A DNA stretch of 16,122 bases from NCBI RefSeq assembly GCF_946481715.1, contig NZ_CAMLOV010000133.1, positions 1-16,122 of the forward strand. The letters are read 5' to 3'. Positions within the stretch are counted from its first letter, which is position 1. Each line of letters begins with the position of its first letter. Positions 6,748 to 14,263 of the stretch are shown here, one piece after another. Source of the stretch: an uncultured Mucilaginibacter sp. (lineage in GTDB: Bacteria; Bacteroidota; Bacteroidia; Sphingobacteriales; Sphingobacteriaceae). A program made the position numbers and the translations under genes. Under the pieces are notes generated by a model. It made no database searches. It had not been told where the DNA came from and saw only the letters and a list, made by a program, of their open reading frames with translations.

Positions 6748-9441
6748 ATGACAGCTACCCAAATCCGCCAGGCATTCCTTGATTTTTTTGCCTCTAAAGG
6801 GCACGTTATTGTGCCGAGCGCGCCTATTGTAATAAAAAACGACCCTACCCTCATGTTCACCAACGCGGGGATGAACCAGTTTAAGGATATATTTTTGGGC
6901 GAGGCACCTGCCAAAGACCCGCGTGTTGCCGACACCCAGCGCTGCCTGCGTGTAAGCGGCAAGCATAATGATTTGGAGGAAGTGGGAATTGATACCTACC
7001 ACCACACCATGTTTGAGATGCTGGGCAACTGGAGCTTTGGCGACTACTTTAAAAAAGACGCCATTGCCTGGAGCTGGGAACTGCTTACCGAAGTTTACAA
7101 GTTGGATAAAGACCGCCTGTACGTTACCTATTTTGAAGGGGACGACAAAGAAGGGCTTGAAAAAGATACTGAAACCTACGAACTGTGGAAACAGTATGTA
7201 GATGACAGCCACATCCTCCCCGGCAATAAAAAAGACAATTTTTGGGAAATGGGCGAAACCGGCCCCTGCGGCCCCTGCTCGGAAGTGCATTACGACAGCC
7301 GGCCGGATAGCGAGCATGCCGAAGTAAGCGGCGCTATATTAGTTAACGCCGATCACGACCAGGTGATAGAGATATGGAACAACGTATTTATGCAGTTTAA
7401 CCGTGTAAAGGATGGCTCGCTGCACCCGCTGCCGAATAAGCACGTGGATACAGGTATGGGCTTTGAGCGTTTGGTGAGGGTGCTGCAAGGCAAGACAAGC
7501 AACTACGATACTGATGTTTTCCAACCGATGATACAGTTCATCGCGGAGAAATCGAACAAAAAATATAACAGCGCCGCTAAACCCGGCGATGCTGATTGGG
7601 CCGATGCTGTTGCCATGCGCGTACTGTCCGACCATGTCCGTGCTATTAGCTTTGCCATTTCGGACGGACAGTTGCCAGCAAGTAACAAGGCAGGCTACGT
7701 TATCCGCAGGATATTACGCCGTGCGGTGCGTTACAGCTATCAAACGCTGGGCTTTAAAGAGCCATTCTTTAACGAGTTAGTACCACTATTGGCAGAGCAG
7801 TTTAAAGGAGTGTTTGATGAACTGTGGAATCAGAAGGATTTTGTGCAGAAGGTGGTTTTGGAGGAGGAAGTATCTTTCTTAAGGACTTTAGAATCGGGTA
7901 TCGTTAAACTGACGACTGAAATTGTGGTTCAGAAAACGATGTCTACAGATGAGTTTCTTAAGGATTTCCCCGCGGCTGTAAAGCATGATTTTATCATACC
8001 GGGAAAACTTGCATTTGAACTGTCAGATACTTTCGGATTTCCGATTGACTTAACCGAACTTATGGCTCGTGAAGAAGGATTCACAGTCGATATGGCTGGC
8101 TTTAATGCCGCCCTTCAAGAACAAAAGACCCGCTCCCGCGCTGCTACCGCCATCGATACCGGCGACTGGATCCTTGTAAAAGACGAAGACGAAGCCGTTG
8201 AATTTACCGGTTACGATGAAACTGAAACGATTGCCCATATCATTAAATACCGCAAGGTAACGGCTAAGGGTAAGGAGCAGTTCCAGATTGTTTTGGATAA
8301 AACACCTTTCTATGCCGAAAGCGGTGGCCAGGTAGGGGATAAGGGCGAACTGGTTTTTCCTAACGGAGAAATTATAGAGGTTACGGATACCAAAAAGGAG
8401 AACGGCCTCATCGTACACTTTACAGATAAATTGCCATCAACGCCGGAGGATGCCTTAACCGCCATGGTAGACGCGGAGAAACGCAACAGCACCAATAATA
8501 ACCACAGCGCCACGCACCTGCTGCATGCTGCCATGAAACAGGTACTGGGCACGCATGTAAACCAAAAAGGTTCCTTAGTAAATGCCGATTACCTGCGTTT
8601 CGATTTTTCGCACTTCGCTAAAGTAACGGAAGAAGAATTGGCACGCATCGAAGCTATCGTGAATGAAAAGATACGCCAGAATATCTATTTACAGGAAGAG
8701 CGCAGCGTGCCCTATCAACAAGCCATCAGCAGCGGCGTAACTGCCCTGTTTGGCGAAAAGTACGGCGATTTTGTAAGGGTGATCACTTTCGATGCTACAT
8801 TTAGTAAAGAGCTTTGCGGCGGTACGCACGTAAAAGCTACCGGGCATATCGGCTACTTCAAAATTGTATCAGAAAGTGCCGTAGCTGCGGGCGTTCGCCG
8901 TATCGAGGCCATCACCGGCATCGCGGCAGAAAACTACATCAACGAGCAAACCAAACTGGTACAGCAGGTAAAAGAGCTGCTGAAAAACCCAAAGGATATC
9001 GGCAAAAGCATCGAAAGCCTGCTGGATGAAAACAACCGTTTGAAGAAGGAAATAGAGAAATCGATATTGGAGAAATCTTCCGGCTTAAAAGACGAACTGG
9101 CTAAAAAGGCGGAAGACATTAACGGGATCAACTTCATTGCCCAAAGGGTAGAGCTGCCCAATGCCGATGCGGTAAAAAACCTGGCCTATAACTTAAAGGA
9201 TATTGTGCCAAACTTATACCTGGTATTAGCTGCCGAGATAGGCGGCAAACCCAATATAACCGTAATGATTGCCGAAAACCTGGTGAAGGATAAAGGGCTG
9301 CATGCAGGCAACATTGTTAAGGAACTGGCCAAGGAAGTAAAAGGCGGCGGCGGTGGCCAGCCCTTTTATGCCACGGCCGGCGGCAGCGATGCAAGTGGGA
9401 TTGATAATGCGCTGGCAAAGGCGAAAACGTTTATTGTATAG
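6748..9441 (+). CDS. alaS: Alanyl-tRNA synthetase
   Basis: An 897-residue enzyme that charges tRNA-Ala in the cytoplasm. Class II motif 1 lies in the N-terminal segment SKGHVIVPSAPIVI...LMFTNAGMNQFKDIFLG, and GMGFERLV is motif-3-like. The editing domain has the zinc/hydrolytic set HSATH (His586, His590) and CGGTH (Cys690, His694). A coiled segment of roughly residues 735-790 leads to the C-Ala domain with GGGGGQPFYATAGG. Every domain is present in the usual order. Residues about 382-426 hold a stretch some 15-20 residues longer than I remember in E. coli AlaS, with different codon choice. The ATG at 6748 is chosen because motif 1 begins soon after and nothing coding precedes it. No T-box or other riboswitch is seen upstream. 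Confidence 0.98.
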   Translation: MTATQIRQAFLDFFASKGHVIVPSAPIVIKNDPTLMFTNAGMNQFKDIFLGEAPAKDPRVADTQRCLRVSGKHNDLEEVGIDTYHHTMFEMLGNWSFGDYFKKDAIAWSWELLTEVYKLDKDRLYVTYFEGDDKEGLEKDTETYELWKQYVDDSHILPGNKKDNFWEMGETGPCGPCSEVHYDSRPDSEHAEVSGAILVNADHDQVIEIWNNVFMQFNRVKDGSLHPLPNKHVDTGMGFERLVRVLQGKTSNYDTDVFQPMIQFIAEKSNKKYNSAAKPGDADWADAVAMRVLSDHVRAISFAISDGQLPASNKAGYVIRRILRRAVRYSYQTLGFKEPFFNELVPLLAEQFKGVFDELWNQKDFVQKVVLEEEVSFLRTLESGIVKLTTEIVVQKTMSTDEFLKDFPAAVKHDFIIPGKLAFELSDTFGFPIDLTELMAREEGFTVDMAGFNAALQEQKTRSRAATAIDTGDWILVKDEDEAVEFTGYDETETIAHIIKYRKVTAKGKEQFQIVLDKTPFYAESGGQVGDKGELVFPNGEIIEVTDTKKENGLIVHFTDKLPSTPEDALTAMVDAEKRNSTNNNHSATHLLHAAMKQVLGTHVNQKGSLVNADYLRFDFSHFAKVTEEELARIEAIVNEKIRQNIYLQEERSVPYQQAISSGVTALFGEKYGDFVRVITFDATFSKELCGGTHVKATGHIGYFKIVSESAVAAGVRRIEAITGIAAENYINEQTKLVQQVKELLKNPKDIGKSIESLLDENNRLKKEIEKSILEKSSGLKDELAKKAEDINGINFIAQRVELPNADAVKNLAYNLKDIVPNLYLVLAAEIGGKPNITVMIAENLVKDKGLHAGNIVKELAKEVKGGGGGQPFYATAGGSDASGIDNALAKAKTFIV

Positions 9442-9468
9442 GGATACTATTGCCAACACTCTCCCCAA

Positions 9469-9562
9469 CGTCCTTGCGAGGAACGAAGCAATCTCCCGGT
9501 TAGTAGCGCGGAATTGCAGAACGGCTCTGCCTGCGTACAGATTGCTTCATTCCTCAAAGACG
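9469..9562. repeat. REP/MITE-like palindromic element, copy 3 (diverged)
   Basis: A 94-bp element lies 27 bp after the alaS stop. The left arm CGTCCTTGCGAGGAACGAAG (9469-9488) pairs with a right arm ATTGCTTCATTCCTCAAAGACG (9541-9562) that has several mismatches. The internal GGCTCTGCCTGCG block matches the CTCTGC block of copies 1 and 2. Its position in the 3' trailer, just ahead of the bidirectional terminator, suggests it is part of the alaS transcript. Confidence 0.75.
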
Positions 9563-9588
9563 CGGTAGTTTAGTCAACATCCTTAAAC

Positions 9589-9621
9589 AAAAAAAGGCTC
9601 CCCAATTGGAGAGCCTTTTTT
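9589..9621. terminator. Bidirectional intrinsic terminator between alaS and the convergent gene
   Basis: AAAAAAAGGCTC (9589-9600) pairs with GAGCCTTTTTT (9611-9621). The inner palindrome CCAATTGG (9602-9609) extends the stem past one C/A mismatch. An A-tract on one side and a T-tract on the other make it work in both directions, ending alaS (plus) and the secreted-protein gene (minus) whose stop lies at 9641. Confidence 0.9.
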
Positions 9622-9640
9622 ATAAATATAATTTCCTTTG

Positions 9641-10153
9641 TTAGTGTTTGCCGTGGCCTTTGCCATTTCCACCACCATGGCCTTTGCCTTTTCCGCCGCC
9701 GCCATTACCGTGGCCCGGGTTGCCTTTGTTAACGTACACATTTTTGCGTACATAATTATTCCTGTGGGCATTGTACGAGTTACCACGAACAATTACCTGC
9801 TTGTTAGACCCTTTATACTTAACATAACGGGTACGGTCGGTAGCAAAGTAACGGTAAGCCTGCGGGCGGTTTACAATAACCTTGTAGCCGTTGTTGATGT
9901 TATAACTGCTGTACCGTGGCGGCAAAGCGTTTCTAAAAACCCATTGCCCGCCGTCTAAATAAACGTATTGGTGTTTAGGTACGTAATAATAGCTTTCTAC
10001 ATCGGGCAAATAAACGTATTCAACATTGGCGTATTCTGCCGGAGGTGTCCAGGCGCCAATATTAACATTGAGGCTTACCTGCGCTTTTGTTTGGGTAACA
10101 GATGCCGCAAGGAAAAAACAGCTTGCCAGCATCCCTAAAATAATTTTTTTCAT
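9641..10153 (-). CDS. Secreted protein with Gly/Lys/His-rich C-terminal tail
   Basis: 170 residues. MKKIILGMLASCFFLAASVTQTKA is a Sec signal peptide with likely cleavage after Ala24 (TKA-Q). The middle is rich in aromatic, beta-prone text: VEYVYLPDVESYYYVPKHQYVYL, GGQWVFRNALPPRY, then NRPQAYRYFATDRTRYVKYKG. The last 25 residues (146-170) are almost entirely Gly, Lys, His and Asn (GHGNGGGGKGKGHGGG core), which could bind metal or polyanions; that is inference. I recall similar short exported proteins in Sphingobacteriaceae but no known function. The strongly basic tail and the hydrophilic body suggest the periplasm or the outside of the cell. It is divergent from gatB across a 278-bp gap. Confidence 0.8.
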   Translation of the reverse strand: MKKIILGMLASCFFLAASVTQTKAQVSLNVNIGAWTPPAEYANVEYVYLPDVESYYYVPKHQYVYLDGGQWVFRNALPPRYSSYNINNGYKVIVNRPQAYRYFATDRTRYVKYKGSNKQVIVRGNSYNAHRNNYVRKNVYVNKGNPGHGNGGGGKGKGHGGGNGKGHGKH

Positions 10154-10431
10154 GGTATCGTAAGTGTGGTATCCGTATATTTTTAATACGTTATGGTATA
10201 GACAGCAGCGCGGGCAAATAGTTTAATAAATTTGCGATAATTCTAATTAATAAGCTCTTTTATTGTTAAACTATAAATATTATCTCCAACAGATAATTAT
10301 TGCTATTTGTGCTGGTTTGATGCGGTTTATTACCACACAGGTAATACATTTGAAAAAATACCCCGAAAAATATAAATAACATTATATTTGGCTGGTTCAA
10401 ATCAATGCTGTACAGCACCTGAATATATAAT
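10154..10431. other. Divergent intergenic region, AT-rich
   Basis: 278 bp between two divergent genes. No coding frame or recognised RNA is seen. It must carry promoters for both genes, and the only motif I can place is the plus-strand -7 box at 10383-10390. Confidence 0.6.
10383..10390 (+). promoter_or_regulatory. Candidate -7 box for the gatB transcript
   Basis: TATATTTG matches TAnnTTTG exactly and ends 41 bp before the gatB ATG, a sensible leader length. The nearest TTTG upstream (10349-10352) is 30 bp away, too far for the usual -33 spacing, so the -33 element is weak or absent. Confidence 0.4.
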
Positions 10432-11901
10432 ATGGCAGTTCTAACAGGCGGCGTGAGTGATAAATACGAGTTAGTAGTAGGTTTAGAAATACACGCGCAA
10501 TTATCCACTTTAAGTAAGGCTTTCTCATCAGATTCGGCAGCTTTTGGCGCCGGGCCAAACCAGCATGTAAGCCCGGTTTCGCTTGGGCACCCGGGTACGT
10601 TACCGTGCATCAACAAAAAAATGGTGGAGTATGCAGTTAAAATGGGGCTGGCCTGCAATTGCAGCATCAACCTTAAAAACACCTTTGCCCGTAAAAATTA
10701 TTTCTACGCCGATTTGCCAAAAGGTTTTCAAACCACGCAGGATACCCGCCCCATTTGCATTGGCGGGCATGTTACCGTAAAACTGGCGGATCATACCACA
10801 AAAGATATTGCCATCCATCACATCCACATGGAAGATGATGCAGGCAAAAGCTCACACGACCAGCACGACGAATATTCGCTTATCGACCTGAACAGGGCTG
10901 GGGTACCGCTGATAGAAATTGTATCGCAACCCGATTTGCGCAGCGCCGAAGAAGCAGGCCAATTTTTAACTGAAGTGCGCCGTTTATTACGTTACCTGGA
11001 TATTTGCGACGGAAATATGGAAGAAGGAAGCATGCGTTGCGATGCCAATATTTCGGTACGCCTGCATGGCGCTGCCGAATACGGAAACCGCTGCGAGGTG
11101 AAGAATTTAAACTCCATACGTAACGTACAACGTGCTATTGAGCATGAGTTTGCGCGCCAGGTAGAAGTTATAGAAGCCGGCGGCCATATAGACCAAAATA
11201 CCCTGAACTTTAATGCAGATACCGGCGAAACATCCGTACTCCGCTCTAAAGAAATGGCCAACGATTACCGTTATTTCCCCGAGCCGGACCTGTTGCCCGT
11301 ACAACTTACCGAAGCCTACTTAGAAAATATCCGCCAGCAGATGCCGGCACTGCCGAAGGAATTGTTTGCAAAATATACCACCCAACTTGGGTTATCAGAT
11401 TACGATGCCGGTGTTATTACCGCCGATAAACAATTTGCGGCTTATTTTGAAGAAATTATCAAACATACCGACCATTATAAATCTGCCGCTAACTGGCTGA
11501 TGGGCGCGGTAAGCTCTTACATCAACGATCATAGCATCCATATAACTGATATTGCCTTAAAACCCGTTGCGCTTGCCGGTTTGATTAAATTGGTAGATGA
11601 GGGTAAAGTAAACAATTCGGTTGCCTCGCATAAGTTGTTCCCGGTATTGGTTAAAGATAGCAGCAAAACGGCGGAAGAGGTTGCTAAAGAACTAAACCTG
11701 CTCATCAGCGATAACTCATCCGAACTGGACGAGTTTATCCACGCCGCCTTAGCCAAGTTCCCGGATAAGGTGATAGAATACCAAAAGGGTAAAAAGGGCG
11801 TTTTAGGCTTGTTTATGGGCGAGATCATGAGAATTTCTAAAGGGAAGATAGATCCGAAAAAAACTAACCAGCTTTTAATAAAAGAATTAGAGTCTAAATA
11901 A
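10432..11901 (+). CDS. gatB: Aspartyl/glutamyl-tRNA amidotransferase subunit B
   Basis: 489 residues, the full length for GatB. It is the subunit of GatCAB that binds the misacylated tRNA and activates its acyl group, converting Glu-tRNA-Gln or Asp-tRNA-Asn to the amidated form. Recognisable blocks: GLEIHAQL (17-24, the Glu/His of the metal site), SLGHPGTLP, KNYFYADLPKGFQTTQ (many relatives have Pro where Ala stands), HMEDDAGKS, DLNRAGVPLIEIVS and RCEVKNLNSIRN. A C-terminal YqeY-like tail domain ends LGLFMGEIMRISKGKIDP. No gatA or gatC is adjacent, which is common in Bacteroidota. The TlpA-like gene starts 3 bp after the stop, so they are likely one transcript despite unrelated jobs. Confidence 0.97.
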   Translation: MAVLTGGVSDKYELVVGLEIHAQLSTLSKAFSSDSAAFGAGPNQHVSPVSLGHPGTLPCINKKMVEYAVKMGLACNCSINLKNTFARKNYFYADLPKGFQTTQDTRPICIGGHVTVKLADHTTKDIAIHHIHMEDDAGKSSHDQHDEYSLIDLNRAGVPLIEIVSQPDLRSAEEAGQFLTEVRRLLRYLDICDGNMEEGSMRCDANISVRLHGAAEYGNRCEVKNLNSIRNVQRAIEHEFARQVEVIEAGGHIDQNTLNFNADTGETSVLRSKEMANDYRYFPEPDLLPVQLTEAYLENIRQQMPALPKELFAKYTTQLGLSDYDAGVITADKQFAAYFEEIIKHTDHYKSAANWLMGAVSSYINDHSIHITDIALKPVALAGLIKLVDEGKVNNSVASHKLFPVLVKDSSKTAEEVAKELNLLISDNSSELDEFIHAALAKFPDKVIEYQKGKKGVLGLFMGEIMRISKGKIDPKKTNQLLIKELESK

Positions 11902-11904
11902 AAA

Positions 11905-13020
11905 ATGAAGATCCGTTTGTTTACTTGCATTGCTTTCTCTTTCGCGCTGTTTTTAACCTCTTGTAAGGATAAGGATAGCTTCACCGTTGCTGGTACCATT
12001 ACCAACCCTGGTAAAATTGGTAAAGTAATGTTGCTTGCTGCCGACAGTACCGGTGTAATACCAATAGATTCGGCTACGCTGGATGCCAGCAACAGTTTTA
12101 AATTTAAGCACAACACGCCTTATGCCAACTTGTACAAGCTGCGCATTGGCGACAATATTTTTGATATTGTAGCACAAAACGGCGACAATATTAAGCTTAC
12201 AACCGATTTGGCCGATGTATCACACACTTATGAAGTATCAGGTTCCGAAACCTCGGGGAAGATAAAAGAGTTTAACAAGATCAGTAATTTTTATGGCAAT
12301 AAAAACAGTAAGCTGTCTGACGAGTACACCGCCAAATCAGAAGCGCTTGGCCACGAGTCGGATTCATTGCTGAAAGTGTATATGCCTGTGTTCCAGAAAA
12401 ACATCAGCGATTATAGCGAGGAAGTTTTAAAGTTTGTTGACAGGAACAAAGACAATTTAGCTGGCTTTTACGCGGCAACTTCGTTAGATCAATTAAAATA
12501 CGAGCAACAGCTGGTAGCTTATGCCGATGCGATAAAAGACGAGTTTAAAGACAACCCCGGCGTGCGCGCCTTTGTAAAACAAATGGAAGCTGCCAAGCCT
12601 GTATCTATAGGGCACAAGGCGCCGGAGTTTACGATTGCCGGTATTGATGGCAAGGAAGTAAAACTTTCTGATTATAAAGGTAAGTATGTGATGCTCGATT
12701 TTTGGGCATCGTGGTGCGGCCCGTGCAGGCAGGAAAACCCCAATGTGGTTAAACAATACGCCAAATTCCACTCAAAAGGGTTTAATATCCTTGGCATTTC
12801 GTTAGATGTGGAGAAGAAAGACTGGCAAAGCGCAATAAATGCCGATAATCTTAGTTGGGCGCATGTGTCTGATTTGCAGCGTTTTGACGGACCTACCGAG
12901 CGCCTTTACCGCATTGAAGCTATCCCTTCAAATTTTATTATAGATCCGCAGGGAAACATTGTTGTAAAGAACATCACAGGCGCTGCCCTGGAAGCTTTTT
13001 TAAACAAAACATTTAATTAG
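11905..13020 (+). CDS. TlpA-family thiol-disulfide lipoprotein (DUF4369 + thioredoxin)
   Basis: 371 residues. MKIRLFTCIAFSFALFLTSC is a lipoprotein signal with Cys20 lipidated. The next residues, KDKD, resemble the lysine/acidic surface-export signal described in Capnocytophaga, so it may face outward; this is inference. Residues about 25-120 form a DUF4369-like beta domain (FTVAGTITNPGKIGKVML...), a helical linker follows, and the thioredoxin fold begins near residue 235 (GHKAPEFTIAGIDGKEVKLSDYKGK). The redox motif is WCGPC with Cys271 and Cys274, and the cis-proline is Pro341 in AIPSNF. Such proteins reduce disulfides in the envelope, for example during cytochrome maturation, but nothing nearby names the partner. 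It follows gatB by 3 bp and has no visible promoter of its own. Confidence 0.92.
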   Translation: MKIRLFTCIAFSFALFLTSCKDKDSFTVAGTITNPGKIGKVMLLAADSTGVIPIDSATLDASNSFKFKHNTPYANLYKLRIGDNIFDIVAQNGDNIKLTTDLADVSHTYEVSGSETSGKIKEFNKISNFYGNKNSKLSDEYTAKSEALGHESDSLLKVYMPVFQKNISDYSEEVLKFVDRNKDNLAGFYAATSLDQLKYEQQLVAYADAIKDEFKDNPGVRAFVKQMEAAKPVSIGHKAPEFTIAGIDGKEVKLSDYKGKYVMLDFWASWCGPCRQENPNVVKQYAKFHSKGFNILGISLDVEKKDWQSAINADNLSWAHVSDLQRFDGPTERLYRIEAIPSNFIIDPQGNIVVKNITGAALEAFLNKTFN

Positions 13021-13040
13021 CCTCAACAACAGGTTAAATT

Positions 13041-13106
13041 TTAACGGTAGTTAACAATTTGTTAATATGTATTTAACCGTAAGCTTGTATTAAGCTTATA
13101 CTTTTA
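13041..13106 (+). promoter_or_regulatory. Pho-box-like repeats and promoter upstream of the response regulator
   Basis: Four half-sites of the form TTAAC/T occur at 13041 (TTAACG), 13051 (TTAACA), 13062 (TTAATA) and 13073 (TTAACC), spaced 10, 11 and 11 bp apart, so all fall on one face of the helix. The middle pair also forms a palindrome, TTAACAATTTGTTAA (13051-13065). The best -7 candidate is TACTTTTA (13099-13106), one base from TAnnTTTG. Known OmpR-family regulators such as Bacillus PhoP bind TT(A/T/C)ACA repeats with about 11-bp periodicity, so the array is a good candidate for binding by the regulator encoded just downstream. Confidence 0.55.
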
Positions 13107-13127
13107 TACAAAAAATTTAACCTGCCC

Positions 13128-13817
13128 ATGAGCAACGGAAAACAAAAAATACTTATTGTTGACGACGAACCTGATATTTTAGAGTTAATAGAATATAACC
13201 TTAAGAAAGAAGGCTACCAGGTATATTCTGCCCGCAACGGACAAGAAGCTGTTGCAGAGGCCAAGAAAACACTCCCAGACCTTATTGTGCTTGACATTAT
13301 GATGCCCAAAATGGACGGTATTGAGGCCTGCCGCATTATGCGCACCATGCCCGAATTTAAAAACACCTTTATGGTATTTTTAACCGCCCGCAGCGAAGAA
13401 TATTCGGAGATTGCCGGCTTTAACGTTGGGGCCGATGATTACATTGCCAAGCCTATTAAGCCACGTGCACTGGTTAGCCGTATAAATGCCATACTGCGCC
13501 GCAACGCACCGCCCGAGGAGGTTGTTGATAACAAACTGGAGATAGGCAACCTGGTGATAGACCGCGAGGCTTACCTGGTTTACAAGGATGGCGTTAAAGT
13601 AGTATTAGCTAAAAAAGAGTTTGAACTGCTTTACCTCCTGGCCTCAAAGCCGGGCAAGGTTTACACCCGAGAGGTGATCCTGAAAAACATCTGGGAAGAT
13701 TCGGTAGTGGTAACCAACCGTACTATTGATGTGCACATCCGCAAACTGCGTGAGAAACTGGGCGATGATTGCGTTGCCACCGTAAAAGGCGTTGGCTACA
13801 AGTTTGAAGCCCACTAA
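13128..13817 (+). CDS. OmpR-family response regulator (PhoB/PhoP-like)
   Basis: 229 residues. The receiver domain (about 6-120) has the acidic pair Asp12/Asp13 in VDDEPD, phospho-acceptor Asp56 in VLDIMMP, Thr85 in FLTAR and Lys107 in YIAKPIKP. The C-terminal winged helix (about 135-227) carries LAKKEFELLYLLASKPGKVYTRE, the recognition-helix segment NRTIDVHIRKLREKLG and the wing VKGVGYKFE. All phosphotransfer residues are intact, so it should be activated by a sensor kinase. No kinase gene is next to it: upstream is the thioredoxin lipoprotein and downstream a terminator. It is therefore an orphan within this window. The assignment to a PhoB/PhoP-like branch is by overall resemblance; the regulon is unknown. 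Repeats upstream suggest it controls itself. Confidence 0.93.
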   Translation: MSNGKQKILIVDDEPDILELIEYNLKKEGYQVYSARNGQEAVAEAKKTLPDLIVLDIMMPKMDGIEACRIMRTMPEFKNTFMVFLTARSEEYSEIAGFNVGADDYIAKPIKPRALVSRINAILRRNAPPEEVVDNKLEIGNLVIDREAYLVYKDGVKVVLAKKEFELLYLLASKPGKVYTREVILKNIWEDSVVVTNRTIDVHIRKLREKLGDDCVATVKGVGYKFEAH

Positions 13818-13832
13818 AAAAAACTGATATTA

Positions 13833-13871
13833 ACAAAGCGGCCCCGGAATTTCCGGGGCCGCTTTGTTTGG
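13833..13871. terminator. Strong bidirectional intrinsic terminator
   Basis: A perfect 17-bp stem: ACAAAGCGGCCCCGGAA (13833-13849) pairs with TTCCGGGGCCGCTTTGT (13851-13867) around a single T, so in RNA a few central pairs will open to form the loop. It is followed by TTTG on the plus strand. On the minus strand the T-run after the stem comes only after a gap. It closes the response-regulator gene (stop at 13817) and faces the stop of the minus-strand gene at 13895, so it probably serves both. Confidence 0.9.
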
Positions 13872-13894
13872 GGGCAGTTAGCTATAGTTGAGTA

Positions 13895-14263
13895 TTATTG
13901 TAAAATAACAAAGGTTTTTTCGCCAAACTCTTCGTACACCTGTATTTGTTTTTTAACAACCTGGTTGTTTGATGTCACGGCCATGGTATAGGTACCCAAA
14001 TCTAATTGAGAAAGGTTGTAATTTTTCTCAACCGATTGTTTGCCGGATAGGTAATCGGTCATGATCTCGTTGTTGGCGTTATCGTAAAAAGTTACGTAGC
14101 TTTTGCTTGTTGCTTCCTTTTGTATGGCGATGCCAACTACAAGCGGTTTGGCCGAAGATTGTACGGATATGTCGTCTTTTGTAGTTGCTGCTTTAGTTGT
14201 TGCTGCAAAAATGCTGCTGCTTACTAATAATAAAAGGGCTGATAATTTGATTGCATTTTTCAT
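13895..14263 (-). CDS. Small secreted beta-sandwich-like protein (DUF3244-like)
   Basis: 122 residues. MKNAIKLSALLLLVSSSIFAATTKA is a Sec signal peptide with possible cleavage after FAA or TKA. The mature domain, about 85-95 residues, runs as alternating strands: SYVTFYDNANNEIMTDYLSG, then YNLSQLDLGTYTMAVTSNNQVVKKQIQVYEE. The pattern 'strand, L..LDLGTYT, strand, V.K.I.V' resembles the small Ig-like DUF3244 and T9SS C-terminal-type beta sandwiches of Bacteroidota, but it is too short to be a carrier plus sorting domain. No catalytic residue is visible. The C-terminus (EKTFVILQ) ends on a strand. It is transcribed towards the terminator it shares with the response regulator. Confidence 0.72.
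   Translation of the reverse strand: MKNAIKLSALLLLVSSSIFAATTKAATTKDDISVQSSAKPLVVGIAIQKEATSKSYVTFYDNANNEIMTDYLSGKQSVEKNYNLSQLDLGTYTMAVTSNNQVVKKQIQVYEEFGEKTFVILQ

Noticed and set aside
6700..7317. Minus-strand open frame of 205 codons over the start of alaS
   Set aside because: It is the antisense shadow of a certain alaS gene, has no start-site context and no recognisable domain.
11529..12116. Minus-strand open frame of 195 codons across the gatB/TlpA junction
   Set aside because: It lies antisense to two certain genes, and its Ser/Leu-rich composition is typical of an antisense frame.
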